Of a stretch of DNA of 61,546 nucleotides, positions 23,295 through 33,832 are shown piece after piece; the stretch's first letter is position 1; each line of letters begins with the position of its first letter. Origin of the DNA: Gnetum montanum (Eukaryota; Streptophyta; Gnetopsida; Gnetales; Gnetaceae); contig MNCI01038230.1 of assembly GCA_015680685.1 (NCBI GenBank), positions 194,002 to 255,547 on the forward strand. Direction: 5' to 3'. The position numbers and the translations under genes are program-made. The notes under the pieces are model-generated. The model worked only from the letters and a program-made list of their open reading frames with translations. It was not told the DNA's origin and searched no databases.

Positions 23295-23305
23295 TAGTAT
23301 TGGAG
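23295..23305 (+). other. Primer-binding site of A (tRNA-iMet type, decayed)
   Basis: TAGTATTGGAG matches the usual initiator-Met site at eight of eleven positions, three bases after the LTR. Confidence 0.55.
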
Positions 23306-23649
23306 GTACTTGAAATTGAAGAAAATTGCATTCAAGTGGATAATTATCATTTCAATTGCAAAGAATCACTTCAAATTCTTAAGCTTGGATGAATTCTCTC
23401 TCACTACTTGTTCTCCTAATCATAGGGTTTGAAAATTTTCCTTTGATCCCTAAGTTTGTCATATCTTTCAAAAATTGGAAGATAATTATAATTGGACACT
23501 CATTAATTTGTAATAGCTAGGGATTTAACATTTTATGTTCATTTCTCTTAATATTTGAGTATTTCTTATCTCATTCCTTGAGAAATCTTGAAAATTTCAC
23601 CTTTCTTTGTATAATTTTATGAATATTACCTTTTATATTAATTTTCATA

Positions 23650-24538
23650 ATGCCTCTAAAGAAGAAGATAGTTCAAGCTTTGTCATGAGACATGATGACA
23701 TGAGAAATGTTCTTAAGCTCATTGTTGAGAAAATTGAAATGACTGAAAAGAAAAAAGGATATGCTACTTTCCCAAAAAGCATCTGAGCAAGGGTATAATT
23801 AGTGCAATTCTTCACCAAGATCTTCTTCAAGACATTACTCAATTCCATTCTTTGAAGATAATCTTTATTTTAAAAATGAACGCTTTAGAGAAGGAGAAGA
23901 TCAAGGTGACATTTTTTTTTCATAATGCTATATTGAAAATAAATTTTAAAGTTTCAATTTTCTTCAAAAATGGAAAATGAAAATCCTTCTAAACCTCAAA
24001 GGAAGCAAGGTGAAAGAATTAAAGCCACTCTTGTAATAGCTTTCAAACATGCTTCATGTTGACGTCAAATTCTTTAATGGCATGGAAGGAACTGAATCTT
24101 TTCTCTCTTAGTTGAAAATGATTAACAAGTACTTTGAACATGAAGATACGGAAAATCATCATAAGGTATCTTTTGTTGAAACCAAATTGGAAGTCATAGC
24201 ATATGTATGGTGAGAGAAGAAAATTCATTATTCTATGGTGAACAATGGTAATCCTATTAAGGATTGATCGTTAACACAATTGATCATAGATAAGAGGCCA
24301 TTCAAAAATTGAAGTACCTAAGGCAAGATGATAACAGTGTGAAGGAATACTACATGGATTTTTATAAGGCTTTCCAACTTGGAAAAGTTCATTGGGATGA
24401 TTATGAATAAGCATCTAGAATTCAATGCTACAATTGTGGTGAAGATGGACATAAATAATGGGAGTGAGAAAAGACAAGGTCTCTAAAGGAAAGGAACTTC
24501 AAACCTTAAAAAAGGAATAATCCTTTAATGAAGGTAAT
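23650..24538 (+). pseudogene. Gag of chromovirus A (degenerate)
   Basis: Starts MPLKKKIVQALS at 23650, then many stops. The Gag core is recognisable at 24060-24220 (FFNGMEGTESFLS, then KMINKYFEHEDTENHHKVSF and VETKLE). A CCHC zinc knuckle begins at 24426: CYNCGEDGHK, where the last Cys is lost. It ends abruptly at the LTR of element C. It would have packaged A RNA. Confidence 0.8.
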
Positions 24539-25360
24539 TGATGAGTAGTGAGGTACCCTTATGCCCAACATACAAATCATAAGAATTCATGCATGACCTG
24601 GTTGAATTCCATGGATGGAACTAGTTATGCATCTAAATCATTATGCTTTGACTGTAGTTCACTGTCTTCCCACTTGGACTAGTGGTAGATTTGTCATGTA
24701 TGGTTTAGTCCAAAGTGAGGTATATGATGTTGTCTAATTCTATGCTGCTTCTAGTTACCATAAAGAGATAAATTAATTTAGCTAATGAACAATGGAAAAT
24801 AAGATCTAAACTAGCCTATGTGCAATGAGTATATGCTCTTAATCATTTGTACACACCTTGGACTTCATGAGACTACTTCTAGGATTGCAAAGGGTATGTG
24901 ACTGGATGTGGCAAATGATACACTATTGGATTACAAAGTAGTTACACTTAAGTGCTTGTGATTAAGGAATATGCATTTTTCTTAATGATGGGAATCATAA
25001 ATAATAATAAATGGAAACGTTAAATAAAGAAAAAAGTAAATAATTAACAATTAAAAACAATAATAATCAAAGTGAATGCTGCAATAATGAAAGTGATCTC
25101 AATCTTTATTTCCAGTCATGTAATGTGTCCAAGTATGTCACACTCAAACAAAGGTGTCATACAATTACAAACATCACATGATGGGCATGTACTAGAAATA
25201 ATAGAACTCTAAGAAAGACTATCAAAAACTAAGAACTAAAACTATCTTCTATATTTCTACCTTAAGTTGTGAACCCAAGTGCTATATTTATAGGCATGCA
25301 TAGAGGAGACAACATCAAATATATGACATTGCTTCCTAGCTCTAACATCAAGTACCTTAG
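24539..25360 (-). repeat. 3' LTR of C (shortened)
   Basis: Begins TGATGAGTAGTGAGGTACC, matching the right LTR at 35745-36540 block for block ('ctatgcccaaccatatga', 'gtttagtccaaagtgagg', 'atgaactgagac' and 'tataaatagc' areas). The U3 end is shortened by a deletion: the stretch between 'gtacgtgatgt' and 'agctagtagg' in the right LTR is missing. Confidence 0.8.
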
Positions 25361-25829
25361 CAAGGATATAATTACAACCTCAGTAACATGAGAGAATATA
25401 TAGAAGTAGCCAAAGAAAATCCACAAATCCCCTTGATGTCACACCACTTACATTCCACTTTAGTTCTACACTCTTCTCTCCAGGCACAATGATTATGAAT
25501 TTATTGTTAGTCTCATGATGAAAAAGGATGTCATTGTGACTAGATCAAGAACCTCTTATTAATGGAATGGGTGGATGGATGACGTGGTCTCACTATCCAA
25601 ATAATCAGTCCCTTATGACTTAATAACATAGAGAAAATATCACCTCAATGGGCTATATGACTATTTTATTCACAAGTGATATGACATAATAAAGAGAATA
25701 AAAATAATAATAGAAAAAGTTGGAAAAGATAGAAAAAATTGTATCAAGAAATAAGAAAAGGACAAAAAATTGAAAAAAAAAAGATGAAAAATACTTATGA
25801 ATTTTGAAGATTTGAATGGGGAGTAACCC
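25361..25829 (-). other. 3' untranslated part of C
   Basis: Minus-strand match to B 41720-42110 and G 700-1100, including 'ggtgtgacatcaagggg', 'cattaataagaggttct' and the A-rich stretch at 25690-25800. Noncoding; the open frames here are low-complexity Phe/Tyr/Leu runs. Confidence 0.65.
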
Positions 25830-27568
25830 CCACAACTAAACATTTGGCCATGACAAGGATCAATAAGTGGATAAGTAGGATCCATGCATGTATAAAACAT
25901 TGGTAACTATTCATTCCCTAGCCACTAGGTGTCTTTTGATGTTGTGGTGGTTAGGTAGACAAATCATTGATCACACACTTGATTATTAAATGTTTGGTGG
26001 ATTAGGATGTGAGGTGTGTTATCAAGATGGATGTCTTGCCCATGAGTTCAGTTGTGATAATGGTATGATATGCATGGATTTGTTGGTCTCCCCACTCTTG
26101 GAGATTCATTTCTTACATTTGGAATTGGAGTAACAATGGATGGTTGCCCTTGTGTATTATTAGAAGGTATTGATTGTGAGAAGGAATGTGTTGCATTGGA
26201 TTAGCATTAATCTAGCTCAGATGATGTGGTGGGTCCATACATGGTTTGCTTTATCATATGACATTTCCTCCAGAAAGAATGTTTGCTATGTTGCAAGTGA
26301 GACCCACTGATATCAGCATGTTGATGCACATTGGCAGCACAAGTGGCATTCTTTTGTTGATATTATGGTGTCAAACCTTCTTGTGTGGATGGAAGTGGCA
26401 TGTAATGAGGTGGAGTATGAGAATATCAAGGGTAGGATGGATGGTAAGAGGCATGAGGTGGTGATCCCTCAGGAGATGTCATGGATTGATGGTACTTAGG
26501 AGAGTTGTAGTGGTGATTTGAAGTAGAGGACTTAGAACTAGTCGGAGAAATAGGATGTTGAACGTAATATCCATACTATTTTGGTGGATAGGAAGGGTAG
26601 CATTGATTTGGTGGTGGCCTTCCTCATGATTGTGGTTGTTTCCATTGTGATTAAGGACTATGTTGAGGCTAGTAATAATTCTCCCTAGGATGGTACGATT
26701 GGTTATGGGACTATTTATAATTACCTTATGGAAGAGGAAATCTCCTAGGCATGTGCTTTTGTACAAACTTCAGATTTAACGCACATGCCTAATACTCTTG
26801 TAGGTGCAACAAGACTAGGCAATGGCCCTTCAAATGGTCATATATGTAGATGTCACATCCATTGTCTTCATCTATGGTTGAGTCTATAGCCTTACTTCCT
26901 TTACCTGTTTTTTCCATTTGCTGAAAAGTGTTCTTAGCTATTTCATAGTTTTATATCCTTTGTTTATTGTTATCACCTAGCTTGTTTTGTGTGATCCTCT
27001 CATTGATCATCTCAATGAGAGTCATAGCATTTTCATATATCCATTTGGACATCCTATTAAACTTTGCTTTAAGTTCATCAAATAGACTTCTATATTGGCA
27101 AGGTTTGTTGCAAAATCATATTATTGAGATTAGTCTCTATCTCTTCACCATAGATATGGACCTCCTTTTATTAAAGAGTTGGGTTCCAATTATTTTTCTT
27201 GATGTTCTCCCATTTGCATAGCTATCCTTCTTCTTTTGCTACATGCTTAATTAGATCTCAGATCTAATGGGTTTGTTTGACCTAGGGCATACATCCCAAG
27301 GGTCTTCCTCATTTCCTTATGATGTGGAATAGTTTCCTTTCCTTAGAGAAACCATGTCATAGGAATCTATTCAATAGGAAATAATGTCTATCTAAGGCCA
27401 TGTTAAAGGGTTCATGTTGTTCTTGCTTCCATCCTGGGATTTGTCTCCTCAAATTGGACATCCTCGCATAGGTTTGGTATTTCTTGTTAAAGATTTCCAA
27501 CATTGTGGACCATTGTTAGATTGAATTTAACCTCAATAACCTATACCACACTTTAGATCTATTGATTA
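25830..27568 (-). pseudogene. Gag C-terminal part of C
   Basis: From 27568 down on the minus strand it aligns with D's Gag core after the insertion point: a segment with MLEIFNKKYQTYARMSNLR and then a shifted HEPF-type continuation near 27420. Further on are the acidic stretch and knuckle region near 26850, and the His/Gln/Pro-rich tail (26766-26479), which matches B 40809-41040. It ends at the 'gggggttactcccc' block (25825), the position where D has its final 'catgggggag'. Many stops. D is inserted at its upstream end. Confidence 0.75.
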
Positions 27569-27573
27569 ATATC
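27569..27573. repeat. Target-site duplication of D, left copy (ATATC)
   Basis: ATATC immediately before TGATGAG; the same five bases follow CTCATCA at 34916-34920. Confidence 0.95.
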
Positions 27574-27598
27574 TGATGAGACGCGACTTGCACTGGAC

Positions 27599-27646
27599 CG
27601 CGATATCGCGTCTTTCCTTGCAATATCGCGTATGCGATATCGCGTG
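27599..27646 (+). promoter_or_regulatory. CGCGATATCGCG palindromes upstream of the D TATA box
   Basis: A perfect 12-base palindrome at 27599-27610, a half-like CAATATCGCG at 27621, and a second GCGATATCGC palindrome at 27634-27643. They sit just upstream of the TATA box, at the place of promoter elements. A binding protein is not known; the regulatory role is inference. Confidence 0.5.
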
Positions 27647-27659
27647 CCGCTGCCATTTC

Positions 27660-27667
27660 TATAAATA
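27660..27667 (+). promoter_or_regulatory. TATA box of the D LTR
   Basis: TATAAATA, the only strong TATA motif in the LTR, followed by GC-rich sequence. The same motif is found at corresponding places in B (38378) and C. Confidence 0.7.
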
Positions 27668-27914
27668 AGAGGTGGCACTCCCTTCATTTCCCAATCCTGG
27701 CTAGTGTAGCGAAGCTCTGGCAGATTGATCACTCCAGAGTTAGAATTTTTCCCCATGTGCCCGCAGTAGGAGTCCTAGAGTGAACGGCTCTTTATTCGAG
27801 CAGCTTGTAACCTGAACCCAAGTTGTGTACGGCAATAAAGACGAACTTGTTTGGATAAACCTTGCAGCACGTGGTTTCATTTATTGCTTTATTTCCTGCT
27901 TTCCTAGTGCGTTC

Positions 27915-28225
27915 AAGTACGACTTGATTACGAGCGTCTACGGACGTGTACGGCTAGTCAAGGAATCGGCTGCTTGACGCAATGCATGAGTACGACTCAA
28001 TTACGAGCATTGGATGCTTGGTAACCCAGTAGCGTATTCCAGGATTCTGCGCTTGGTAACTCCCGGGTCTAATGTGTACGGCTAGTTGAGGAATCGGCTG
28101 CTCATTGCTAGGCTAGATCGTGTGATAAGTACGACTTAGTTACGAGCACCCACGGGTGTGTACGGCTGGCTAAGGAATCGGCTGCTTATCACACGTAGGC
28201 TAAATAGGTGCCTCAGTACGACCAC
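27915..28225 (+). repeat. Three-copy internal repeat of the D LTR
   Basis: GTGTACGGCT occurs at 27946, 28074 and 28158, each followed by an AGGAATCGGCTGCT block. AGTACGACTnnnTTACGAGC occurs at 27916, 27989 and 28128, with a fourth decayed copy at 28215. The spacings are unequal (128 and 84), so copies have gained or lost sequence. Confidence 0.8.
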
Positions 28226-28613
28226 TTCGAGCACTTGCGTTACGTGTGGCGATCCCAGTAACGATTAGCGTTTGGTAAGCTGCAGTTGCATAGTTCAGGG
28301 TGTGTCCGGTAAGTGGGAACGGATGCTGACGCTAGTTAATTTAGACTTAGATCTTAGTTAGAGTTAGCTTAGTTTCTCAACCCTTTCTCCTGGTAGCATA
28401 GAAGATAAGCCGAAAATACCAAAAAAATCACATACCTCAGACTTGCTTAACCATACACCGTGACACATACAAGCAAGCCTGGGAAGACAACGAACGATTA
28501 ACCCCAAGTGTTTCTTGTGGCGTTAAGGCATTTAGTCTGCGGAGTTCGACCGGATCGCGCGTGTACGCTCGTATTCGTATGGTGGAGTGTAGGGGTACCT
28601 CGCCACTCATCAT

Positions 28614-28631
28614 TGGCGCCGTTGCCGGGGA
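28614..28631 (+). other. Primer-binding site of D (tRNA-Asp)
   Basis: TGGCGCCGTTGCCGGGGA, one base after the LTR. It is complementary to the 3' end of plant tRNA-Asp(GUC) including CCA. It is intact here and decayed in B, C, E and G. Confidence 0.9.
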
Positions 28632-28757
28632 CTAAGTGTTTTTTCGCCAATTTAACATAAGGGATATCACTCACATCGTTGTGAGCTTAAAACGAACCTT
28701 AGGGTTAATCAGTTAATAAAGAACAATAAATAACGGTGAAGTTGCACACCAATAAAA

Positions 28758-31700
28758 ATGGCTTCTTCTCACGAAATCAACTCACCTAAGGACAATACAG
28801 GAGAAAGTCAGCATCATACACATAACCGCAATCAACCATGTCCTCAACAGGCTAAGGTCACATATACTCATCCCGATGAGTATGTGCCAGATTTTACCTT
28901 TGTTTTCCATCAAGATGAGCAACTGCGGTGGAGAGACATGCAAGGTAACATTGTGTTACCCCCAGATCGCTCTGCTTCCAACATGCTTTTCCGTGCCTTG
29001 GTACGGTATGGCATGCAAGAGCTGATTACTGAATACGTTGCGGATGATTACACTCTGAGGGATTATCGTCCCACAAAAGCCCAACGTATTCGGGATGCAA
29101 GGCAGGAGAGCCAACATTCACTACTGAAGGGCAAGGTTTCCCACGTCATTAGTGAAATAGGAGACGAGGAACCCCTCACAACGGGTTTCTTAGAAAATGA
29201 TGTTCCTCCTCCTCACTCTGGTGAAGAGGTTAGGCATCAGGGCCTTAGATCAACGATACACATTCCAGGCTCTGATCCCCGTGAGCACAAGCTGTTCACG
29301 GCAGGAACAATCACTCACACTGATGACAGACATGCAGATCGTCACAACGATCGGGGCCGAAGCAGCCGAAGAGAAGGCAAGAAACATCACCATGGTGATG
29401 GATCCCCTTCTTCTTCCCCTTCATCACATCATTCACCCTCTCCTTCCACATCTGGGCGCAGCCACCATGAGCATAACGCGGAAAGTAAAGGTAGAAGAGA
29501 TGAAATGCCTCGACAAGAAGGTCGAGAGGAGTTAGGACAAGGACAAGGACGTAGGGAGAATAGGGAACCACAACGTAGACATCACAGACGTCATGAAAGA
29601 GATGATCATGACGAACCCCTATTCGCAACCCGAAGTATGCTTGACATTAGAGAGGCAGTTAGGATTCCCACAAGGCATTTGAAAGACAGTAGGATCAAGC
29701 GTTTGGATATAAATAATATCCCACGTTTTGAAGGGGGATACAACGCTGATCCTCAACATCATTTACAGGCATTCCACGACGCCTGTGCCTTGCAGAACAT
29801 AGACAATGAGTGGCAGAAACTCAAGTTGTTCCCAAGGACACTCACTAAAGAAGCGGAAAGCTGGTACCGGTCCTTAGAACCGGAAACCATCAGGAGGTGG
29901 AGTACGATGCTCGAATTGTTCAACAACAAATATCAAACGTACTCCAGAGTGTCTAACTTGCGTAAGCAGATCCAAGGCTGGAAACAAGGAGCTCATGAAT
30001 CCTTGGATGCTGCCATGGCCCGTTACTACACATTGCTACATCGTTGCCCGGGCCATGGGTACGCTAAGCGGGATCAACTTCGCCACCTCGTGGATGGGCT
30101 ACGAAATGAAACGAGAAGAACTCTTGGGACTTACGCCCAAGGGAGACTCTCCCAACTAAGAGCCCATGAAGTTGAAGTATTGTTGGAACAAGTAGCGCAA
30201 GAAGAGGGTGAGCTACGGAAAAGAGAAAGTGCGGAGGAATACAACCGTGATCCCTCCCTTCGTAAGAAGGGAGTGAAATTCTGTGATGAGGAGGATGAGT
30301 CACCACTCGAAGAGTTGGTGAACAGGAAAACTGTGCCGATCCAAAAGTTAACAACGGAGGTATCGGCTAAGGTAGACCAAATGTGGGATTCCTTAGACTC
30401 ACGAATAGAAACAGTCCTGAAAATAGTAGAAGAGTCTAAGGATGAGCAAAGTAGTGATAAAAGCAAGAACATGCGGAGAAACTTTAACCCTGCACATAAC
30501 AAGGGTAAGGGAAAAATCTCTAACTCCGATGAGGCTGAAAATTCTGATTCAGACAATGACGGTGGATGTGAGGTCTGCTATTATGACCATCCTAAGGGAT
30601 GTTGTCCAATCATCTCACATCTGCAGGAGTCTGGGGTGTATGCATTAAATCCAAGACTTAATCAACGGCAAACACCCAGAAGGTTACCTTATCCACAAGG
30701 TAACCCGAGGCAGTTCCACCAACCCTTGACGTATTATCCAAGTGGAACACCTCCGCAGCCCATCGAGCAACATCAGCAGTGGCAATACCCACAGTCATGG
30801 GGGATGCCACAGCCAACACATCGATACCCTTACCGGCAGCCTGATCCTTATGGTTATTATGTGCAGCAGCCAGTTTCTCCAGGTGACGCTATGAGTCACA
30901 CTCCACGCCGTCACTACTACGCTCGGGAGTACTTCAGAAGGACTCCTTCTCCTCCGGGAGACATTCCACATTCTGTCCATCCTCTAACTCCACCCGCACC
31001 TTTTCCTCAAGTAGTTCCCATAACACCTCCTGCTCCAACAATGCAAGGGGAATTACCTACCCAACCGCAGCAACGTCACGCCGCGAGATCTGTAAATATT
31101 CAGAGTGTAAATATCCAACCGGACACTAGTTCTGGCGATAACTGTACAAAAAGGAGACCCTTTTTCAGAACTAGGAGCCCGGATAGGCTCTCGCAACAAC
31201 AAGCGGACGGGTATATGTATAGGCCTCTAACTACTAACACTTCGGAGCACCCTTCAGTCCAAGGGAATGTAACGCATACGGTTATGCTAACACATACCGT
31301 AACTGACTGGATCAAGGTAGGCCACCTTCCCAGGAAACTAACTGATCCTGGGAGTCCCTTTATTCATTTGCAGATCGCTGGGAATGCACCACATCGAGCT
31401 CTTCTTGACTCAGGTTCCGGAGTCAACTTAATTTCGCGAAAGATGTATCACGCCTGGAACCTGCCCCAACTTAAGAAGAGCAACATCCAACTAGAGCTGG
31501 CAGACCAGTCCATCACTATTCCCTTGGGTTTGGTGGAGGACGTTATCACCACTGTGTGTGGTTGGTCCTACCCAGCGGATTTCCTAGTGATCGATGTTAA
31601 CAACAACGAAGGGGACTTCCCAATTATAATGGGAAGGGCATGGCTAAGCACAGTAGATGCATGCCTTAGGATCCGTGATCTTTCCTTGGAAATCTCCAAG

Positions 31701-32102
31701 ATAAACATATGTGGAAAGATCGAGAAGAGGATAGTTCCATGCATCACATACAGTGATTCATCGGGTGATGACACGGAGGAAATGTCTCCATGTCACAGGT
31801 GTGCCCAGGAAACTCTGCAACAAAGATGCCTGTATGTAGCAACCACACAAGAAGTAGTAGACACCCCGTGGTTGACAGCTTCTCATAAGAGCAAACAAAT
31901 ATGCATGGAACGAACTGAGGCAACTCATGCCAACAACCGTGGCATAGACACATTGGAACGTGAGCGTCGCCAACTTCCAACCCTGAATTTAAGATCATCA
32001 ATTGGGAGAAGTTGGGCACTGCTTAGAAATTCAAATAGGCGCTCACTACTTCGGATCTCTCCCTCACAACTCAGTCATGGGGGAGATGGCCACCTATGCT
32101 AA
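28758..32102 (+). CDS. Gag-protease polyprotein of element D (intact, 1114 aa)
   Basis: The only long intact frame in the window. The start MASSHEINS matches the start region of related copies B and E. Residues 36-110 form a conserved N-terminal part (YTHPDEYVPDFTFVFHQDEQ). Residues about 185-300 are a His/Ser/Arg-rich, probably disordered and nucleic-acid-binding stretch. The Gag core is at about 312-480 (LDINNIPRFEGGYN, LFPRTLTKEAESWYRSLE, ARYYTLLHRCPGHGY). A helical, charged part follows. A short CX2CX3HX4C knuckle lies near 604 (CEVCYYDHPKGCC), then a Pro/Gln/His-rich region at 650-830. An aspartic protease is near 840-990 with active site LLDSGSGVNLIS (about 880) and flap-end motif IIMGRAW (about 955). 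The last ~60 residues are the frame-shifted remains of the end of pol. It would form virus-like particles in the cytoplasm and cut its own precursor; polymerase and integrase must come from another element such as G's relatives. Confidence 0.92.
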   Translation: MASSHEINSPKDNTGESQHHTHNRNQPCPQQAKVTYTHPDEYVPDFTFVFHQDEQLRWRDMQGNIVLPPDRSASNMLFRALVRYGMQELITEYVADDYTLRDYRPTKAQRIRDARQESQHSLLKGKVSHVISEIGDEEPLTTGFLENDVPPPHSGEEVRHQGLRSTIHIPGSDPREHKLFTAGTITHTDDRHADRHNDRGRSSRREGKKHHHGDGSPSSSPSSHHSPSPSTSGRSHHEHNAESKGRRDEMPRQEGREELGQGQGRRENREPQRRHHRRHERDDHDEPLFATRSMLDIREAVRIPTRHLKDSRIKRLDINNIPRFEGGYNADPQHHLQAFHDACALQNIDNEWQKLKLFPRTLTKEAESWYRSLEPETIRRWSTMLELFNNKYQTYSRVSNLRKQIQGWKQGAHESLDAAMARYYTLLHRCPGHGYAKRDQLRHLVDGLRNETRRTLGTYAQGRLSQLRAHEVEVLLEQVAQEEGELRKRESAEEYNRDPSLRKKGVKFCDEEDESPLEELVNRKTVPIQKLTTEVSAKVDQMWDSLDSRIETVLKIVEESKDEQSSDKSKNMRRNFNPAHNKGKGKISNSDEAENSDSDNDGGCEVCYYDHPKGCCPIISHLQESGVYALNPRLNQRQTPRRLPYPQGNPRQFHQPLTYYPSGTPPQPIEQHQQWQYPQSWGMPQPTHRYPYRQPDPYGYYVQQPVSPGDAMSHTPRRHYYAREYFRRTPSPPGDIPHSVHPLTPPAPFPQVVPITPPAPTMQGELPTQPQQRHAARSVNIQSVNIQPDTSSGDNCTKRRPFFRTRSPDRLSQQQADGYMYRPLTTNTSEHPSVQGNVTHTVMLTHTVTDWIKVGHLPRKLTDPGSPFIHLQIAGNAPHRALLDSGSGVNLISRKMYHAWNLPQLKKSNIQLELADQSITIPLGLVEDVITTVCGWSYPADFLVIDVNNNEGDFPIIMGRAWLSTVDACLRIRDLSLEISKINICGKIEKRIVPCITYSDSSGDDTEEMSPCHRCAQETLQQRCLYVATTQEVVDTPWLTASHKSKQICMERTEATHANNRGIDTLERERRQLPTLNLRSSIGRSWALLRNSNRRSLLRISPSQLSHGGDGHLC

Positions 32103-33724
32103 TCATATGGGGCCCTCAGTTCTTTTTCAGTTTTTGTTTTACACATTTTTGTTTTACAACGTTTTTGTTTTTCACATTTTTGTTTTACAATTTCTTTAAC
32201 TTTTCTAATTTTTGTTTTACAAATTTCTTTAACTTTTCTTGTTTTTGTTTTACAACATCGTTATATTTTTCTATCTTTTTGTGTGTGTGTGTGTGTGTGT
32301 CATCCATCATGTAAATTCGTCACCCAATAAGTGTTCGGGCCGATGGGATGAACTGTTTTTCATTAATTGCTAATGTTTGGTTTTTACCTTTAAGTTACAT
32401 TGTTGATACTAAGGTATGTTCTTTTGATATGGCAGGCAATGAGATCACTTCATCCATCCATCCATCAAGTCTATGGTTTCCCTTGGCTTGGAAATGTACA
32501 GTTCCCTTCCAATAAGAACTTTAACGAACCAGTGACTGGGCATTTCTCAAACTAAGGAAGGACTCAAGGATTTGAAACGGGTGTGACTTCAAGGGAACTT
32601 GGTGCTCTTGTGTTGGTCATTCACTTGGGTGCTTGGATGTTTTCTTCTTGGGTTTTCTTACCGTTCCGATGTAACCCAATAATCGGAAGCTGAGACAATA
32701 AAAATAAAGAAGTCTTTGCATGGTGTGGTCCCCACGCATAAAAACACAAAACAAAAAAAAGAAGAAAAAAAATGGAAAAACAGAAAAAAGAGAAGAAGAA
32801 AAAGCTAAAAAGCTAAAAGTGAGGATTCAAAGCACACCCCTTAGACGAAATAAAATTTGGGCTGCAAGCACTGGTTATGGAACCAAAGTGTTCCCTCTAA
32901 CTAAGGCCCTTCTCGCTTCCCATTCTCTCTGTTGTTTCGTCGGAATGGTGGTGGCTTCTCGAAGTTGCATCCTTGTTACCCAAGTGGATGATTTAACCAA
33001 CTGCATTGATGCGAAGTCACTGGAAGTGGTTGGTTTGAGCCCAGAGTTGGAATGAGATTCGCCAAGTCACATTAATCATGTAACACACAAGGGGCTGTAC
33101 ACCACCTTGTTCTTGGGATTCCATTCCACTTCTCTTCTTCCCATCCTTCTCTCCATTGTTCACCTCATTGCCGGTTGTATCATTGTATATACTTTAGTTG
33201 ATGCTTTGTTTTCTTTTTGGTAAATTCTTCCAGTTAAGACTTTAACTTCTTTTTCCAAAGGACATTCCCAGAGCCCACGGACTCTTTGAATGTGGGATTG
33301 TCAGGGCATTAAGGGCATGAGCCTGCTTTGGGGAGGACCCACTGACATTCCTATTTGGAACATTAGTTAACTTCTTTTCCTTAACGTTTTGCAATTAATT
33401 AACATTTTTGTTCATTTCCATCATGACATCCTTTTTATCAATTCCCTAGTTGTCCCTTCTTACCTATCATTCCTATTCCTTTTTTCTCTCCATTCTAACG
33501 CTACCAGAGGTTCGCGATTAGTCATGGGGGTACGGGGCCTGATTTTTCGATATTTATCCTAAGCCCCGGATTTTTTCGTTTTTCTTCCTAACCCCTATGC
33601 CTTCGGTAGTCGTCATCTACATTTTCCTAGATCCATATTAGACATGCCACAACTTAGCCAGTAAACCTACACCGAAGCAAGGTATGCTGTACTTAATGAT
33701 TCAATTACCCTTGCTAATATATGA
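32103..33724 (+). other. 3' noncoding part of D
   Basis: No coding domain. Order: T-rich repeats (32127-32262), a (GT)10 run, a 'catccatccatcc' stretch (32450), an A-rich tract at 32750-32815, an 'actaaggcccttctcgcttccc' block (32899) shared with E at 21945, and 'gggaggacccactgaca' (33330), shared with B and E. A frame at 32720-33055 has no recognisable motif and starts in the A-rich tract, so it is taken as chance. Confidence 0.7.
32127..32300 (+). repeat. TTTTTGTTTTACA repeat and (GT)10 microsatellite
   Basis: At least five copies of a TTTTTGTTTTACA core between 32127 and 32262, partly in larger units with 'tttctttaacttttc', followed by ten GT repeats at 32281-32300. Similar T-rich sequence follows gag in B (41700-41800) and E (21290-21380). 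Confidence 0.85.
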
Positions 33725-33744
33725 TTGTGTTGTGGGTGCAGATG
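33725..33744 (+). promoter_or_regulatory. Splice-acceptor-like site before a remnant env-position ORF in D
   Basis: TTGTGTTGTGGGTGCAG is directly followed by ATGGCC (ATG at 33742). Element B has the same arrangement at 43567-43586, where a long ORF follows. The preceding 60 bases are also alike in both ('aaggtat..gattnattatac' style blocks). In D the frame stays open to the N gap, but there is room for only about 130 bases before the expected LTR. Confidence 0.45.
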
Positions 33745-33832
33745 GCCATCTTACAACAACGGAATGGATCTGGAGCAGACACTTGGAATGAAGCAGCGCT
33801 GAAGCAGCATGCAAGGAATGGAATTGATAATG

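Larger units (their letters stand above)
27574..28612 (+). repeat. 5' LTR of D
   Basis: 1039 bases. U3 is short, with palindromic CGCGATATCGCG elements and a TATA box at 27660. The rest contains three copies of a unit built from GTACGACTTnnTTACGAGC and GTGTACGGCTnG..AGGAATCGGCTGCT. Ends GCCACTCATCA. Confidence 0.93.

Noticed and set aside
24534-24538. GTAAT / TTAAG as target duplication of C
   Set aside because: Only the three central bases agree, so it is not claimed; the nesting of C rests on its LTR pair and on the order of A's domains.
25653-25900. Open frames rich in Phe, Tyr and Leu (76 and 60 codons, minus strand)
   Set aside because: They lie in the A/T-rich 3' untranslated part of C and have low-complexity composition; no family resemblance.
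29197-29535. Second frames inside the D Gag-protease gene on both strands
   Set aside because: They are shadows of the long intact frame, with no motifs of their own.
32720-33055. 111-codon frame in the D 3' part
   Set aside because: Starts in a Lys-coding A-rich tract, has no recognisable domain, and the homologous part of E and B is not open.
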